Shown here: positions 4,159 through 5,994 of the stretch, in pieces
Layout: every line of letters starts with the position of its first letter
Numbering within the stretch: position 1 is the stretch's first letter
Source of the DNA: Anaerolineales bacterium UBA832
Lineage (GTDB): Bacteria > Chloroflexota > Anaerolineae > Anaerolineales > UBA11657
Assembly (NCBI GenBank): GCA_002296125.1
Contig: DBHI01000095.1
Coordinates: forward strand, 1 to 5,994
Length of the DNA stretch: 5,994 nucleotides
Reading direction: 5' to 3'
The notes under the pieces: generated by a model
What the model was told of the DNA's origin: nothing
Seen by the model: only the letters and a program-made list of their open reading frames with translations
Databases searched by the model: none
Made by a program: the position numbers and the translations under genes

Positions 4159-5994
4159 TTAATTTTTTATTGATTTTAATTCAAAGTATGCTTCTAATAT
4201 TTCCATTACTATTGGTCCAGCAACTGTTGATCCCTCTTCTCCACTATACACAAATGCTACTACAGCAATTTCGGGTGCTTCAAATGGACCATATCCTACA
4301 AACCAGGCATGAGCAGGCCATGCTCCAAATTTACATCTGTCTTCTTGTTGTGCTATATTGTCACAGTATTCAGCTGTGCCTGTTTTTCCCGCTATTGTTA
4401 TACCTTCGATTGGTGGTAGTTTATCTCCAGTACCATTAGTCATTACTTCAAGTAGTCCTTGAGATACTTTGTCTAGAATTTCTTGTTTAATAGGTGTTTG
4501 ATGAATTATTTTTTTATCAAAGTTTTTGATCACATTATTTTCTCCATCAAGTATTTCTCTTATAATAGTTGGCTTTATTAATGATCCATTGTTGATAAAA
4601 GGAGTAAATGAGTTTATTACTTGTAGTGGTGTTGCAAGCACATATCCCTGTCCAATTGAAGAAATATATGTGTCTCCAGTTGACCAATTTTCTCCAATAT
4701 TGATACGTTTCCAGTCACTATTAGGTATTAGTCCTGATAGTTCTCCAGGGAGTTCAATTCCAGTTATTTGGTTGTAGCCTAACCAATTAGAATATTGATA
4801 TATTTTTTCTATCCCTAGACCATTATTGGTTACTCCACCTTCTTTATATCCTCCTCCAAGTGCATAAAAGTACACGTCACATGATTGGGCTATACCTGTT
4901 ATAAAATCTACTGGTCCATGACCATCACGTTTCCAACAAACAACTTTTTTAGTTTTTCCAGGATCATTTGGAAAATATTTATTAACTATTTCAATCTCAC
5001 CTGGGTCGTCTACGTATTGATCACTAGTGACTATATTTTCTTGTAAGGCTCCTGAAGCAACTACTAATTTATATACTGATCCTGGGGGGTGTTCTCCACT
5101 TATTGCTTGATTTAGTAGTGGGAAATGTGGGTGATTTAACAATTCAGTATAGTAGTCAATTGGAATATATCTTGCAAATTCTTGGTTATCATATGTTGGA
5201 AGTGATACCATTGCAAGAATTTCACCAGTGCGTGGATTCATTGCTACAACTACTCCATTTGTGACAGGTTGTCCTTCCCTACTTTGATTTTCCAGTTGCA
5301 TTCGGCGTCGCAGGGCTGCTTCCGCAATTGATTGAATTTGTAAATCAATTGTTAATACTATGTTTTCCCCAGGAATTGGGTTTATTACTTCTCCAATTGT
5401 TCTTAGTTCTAGACCAGCAACATCTTGTTCTATAAGTTTTAATCCGTTTTTTCCAGACAATGTTTCTTGCATATAAGCTTCAACTCCTGCATAACCTATT
5501 TTATCTCTGGATGCATCAAATCCTTGATCTTCATAATAGTCTTTGACTGACTCTGTGATTGGACCCATATATCCAATTATGTGGGAAGTTAGTGGTCCGG
5601 TAGGATAATCACGGATTGGTGTGATCTGTATGTCTACACCAGGCAGATTTCTAATTTCTTCACTTAATGATAACGCTACTTGTCTTGAAACATTTGGAGC
5701 TACTACTACAGATTCATAGGGTGCAATTGATTCTTGCAAGAATACTACTTCTTTTATACCAGGTGGTGGTCCATCTTCACCAATTCTATTGTTACTTGCA
5801 TTTCCTGCATCAAGTGGAGGTGTACTAATAGGTACTCCCGTTATTGATGCTATTCTTTGATAAATTTCTGTTAATCTCAAATCATCATCAGGTAGTGATG
5901 CGGGAGTAATAATGACATCATACGATGGTATGTTGTGAGCAAGTATAATACCATTTCTATCATAAATTACGCCTCTTGCTGATGGTACCGTTGC
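4159..5994 (-). CDS. mrdA: Penicillin-binding protein 2, peptidoglycan DD-transpeptidase (N-terminus outside window)
   Basis: Class B penicillin-binding protein that cross-links peptidoglycan during elongation; it is membrane-anchored with a periplasmic or extracytoplasmic catalytic domain and partners RodA. 611 residues are visible, and the frame is open to the right edge. The 38 codons upstream of the TTG at 5878-5880 encode SARGVIYDRNGIILAHN and then SYDVIITP, the standard N-terminal region of PBP2, so that TTG is internal and only the cytoplasmic tail and anchor helix are missing. The pedestal domain includes IGYMGP and KIGYAGVEAYMQETLSGKNG. Transpeptidase motifs, counted from the edge, are SVYK with nucleophile S306 and K309, SCD at 371-373 in the SxN position, and KTG at 537-539. 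D329/D330, C353, H359 and C372 resemble the zinc site reported for Acinetobacter PBP2, with one ligand changed. C544 and C554 may form a disulfide. It is followed by rodA after 42 nt; mreC and mreD are often upstream. Confidence 0.96.
   Translation of the reverse strand, partial: ATVPSARGVIYDRNGIILAHNIPSYDVIITPASLPDDDLRLTEIYQRIASITGVPISTPPLDAGNASNNRIGEDGPPPGIKEVVFLQESIAPYESVVVAPNVSRQVALSLSEEIRNLPGVDIQITPIRDYPTGPLTSHIIGYMGPITESVKDYYEDQGFDASRDKIGYAGVEAYMQETLSGKNGLKLIEQDVAGLELRTIGEVINPIPGENIVLTIDLQIQSIAEAALRRRMQLENQSREGQPVTNGVVVAMNPRTGEILAMVSLPTYDNQEFARYIPIDYYTELLNHPHFPLLNQAISGEHPPGSVYKLVVASGALQENIVTSDQYVDDPGEIEIVNKYFPNDPGKTKKVVCWKRDGHGPVDFITGIAQSCDVYFYALGGGYKEGGVTNNGLGIEKIYQYSNWLGYNQITGIELPGELSGLIPNSDWKRINIGENWSTGDTYISSIGQGYVLATPLQVINSFTPFINNGSLIKPTIIREILDGENNVIKNFDKKIIHQTPIKQEILDKVSQGLLEVMTNGTGDKLPPIEGITIAGKTGTAEYCDNIAQQEDRCKFGAWPAHAWFVGYGPFEAPEIAVVAFVYSGEEGSTVAGPIVMEILEAYFELKSIKN

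Noticed and set aside
5878..5880. TTG as the start of mrdA, giving a 573-aa protein
   Set aside because: The frame continues upstream without a stop to the window edge and encodes the conserved PBP2 N-terminal ARGVIYDRNG region, so the TTG is an internal leucine codon.

Overview
This is an AT-rich bacterial chromosomal segment holding ordinary housekeeping genes: one gene on the + strand, then a long run of genes all on the - strand. No mobile element, CRISPR array or phage gene is visible. The MrdA/PBP2 sequence has a style (a CW-x-x-x-GHG block followed by SCD, then GENWSTGDTYI and QGYVLATPLQV) that I associate with Chloroflexota and cyanobacterial-type PBP2s. Together with a true GlnRS, this makes an AT-rich uncultured Chloroflexota a reasonable guess. 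That assignment is inference from memory and was not tested.

Layout, left to right. (1) The C-terminal third of glnS (glutaminyl-tRNA synthetase) reads rightwards and ends at 514. (2) The convergent gap 515-629 holds two strong hairpins; the second is a 30-bp perfect palindrome that is the probable terminator of the gene read from the right. (3) A 70-aa cold-shock-domain protein (630-842, -) follows, with a near-consensus sigma-70-type promoter far upstream (996-1024), predicting a leader of about 147 nt. (4) An unrecognised 82-aa charged coiled-coil protein (1063-1311, -) has a Shine-Dalgarno facing its own complement. (5) A tRNA-Gln(CUG) gene lies at 1416-1487 (-). (6) gltX (1515-2990), rodA (2980-4116) and mrdA/PBP2 (4159 to beyond the right edge) are all on the - strand.

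In transcription order the - strand reads mrdA, rodA, gltX, tRNA-Gln, orf82, csp. MrdA and RodA form the transpeptidase/glycosyltransferase pair of the elongasome, so this is a cell-wall elongation operon with a translation gene (gltX) overlapping its end by 11 nt. GlnRS, tRNA-Gln and GluRS lie within 3 kb of one another, pointing to direct glutaminylation of tRNA-Gln. orf82 and csp probably have their own promoters. The mrdA frame is open to the right edge, so a TTG start inside the window (5878-5880) is not the real start.

I did not find a convincing undescribed system. The items most worth a second look are the long csp leader, the putative Zn-ligand arrangement in PBP2, the orphan coiled-coil gene with its self-complementary ribosome-binding region, and the leader hairpin abutting the rodA start.
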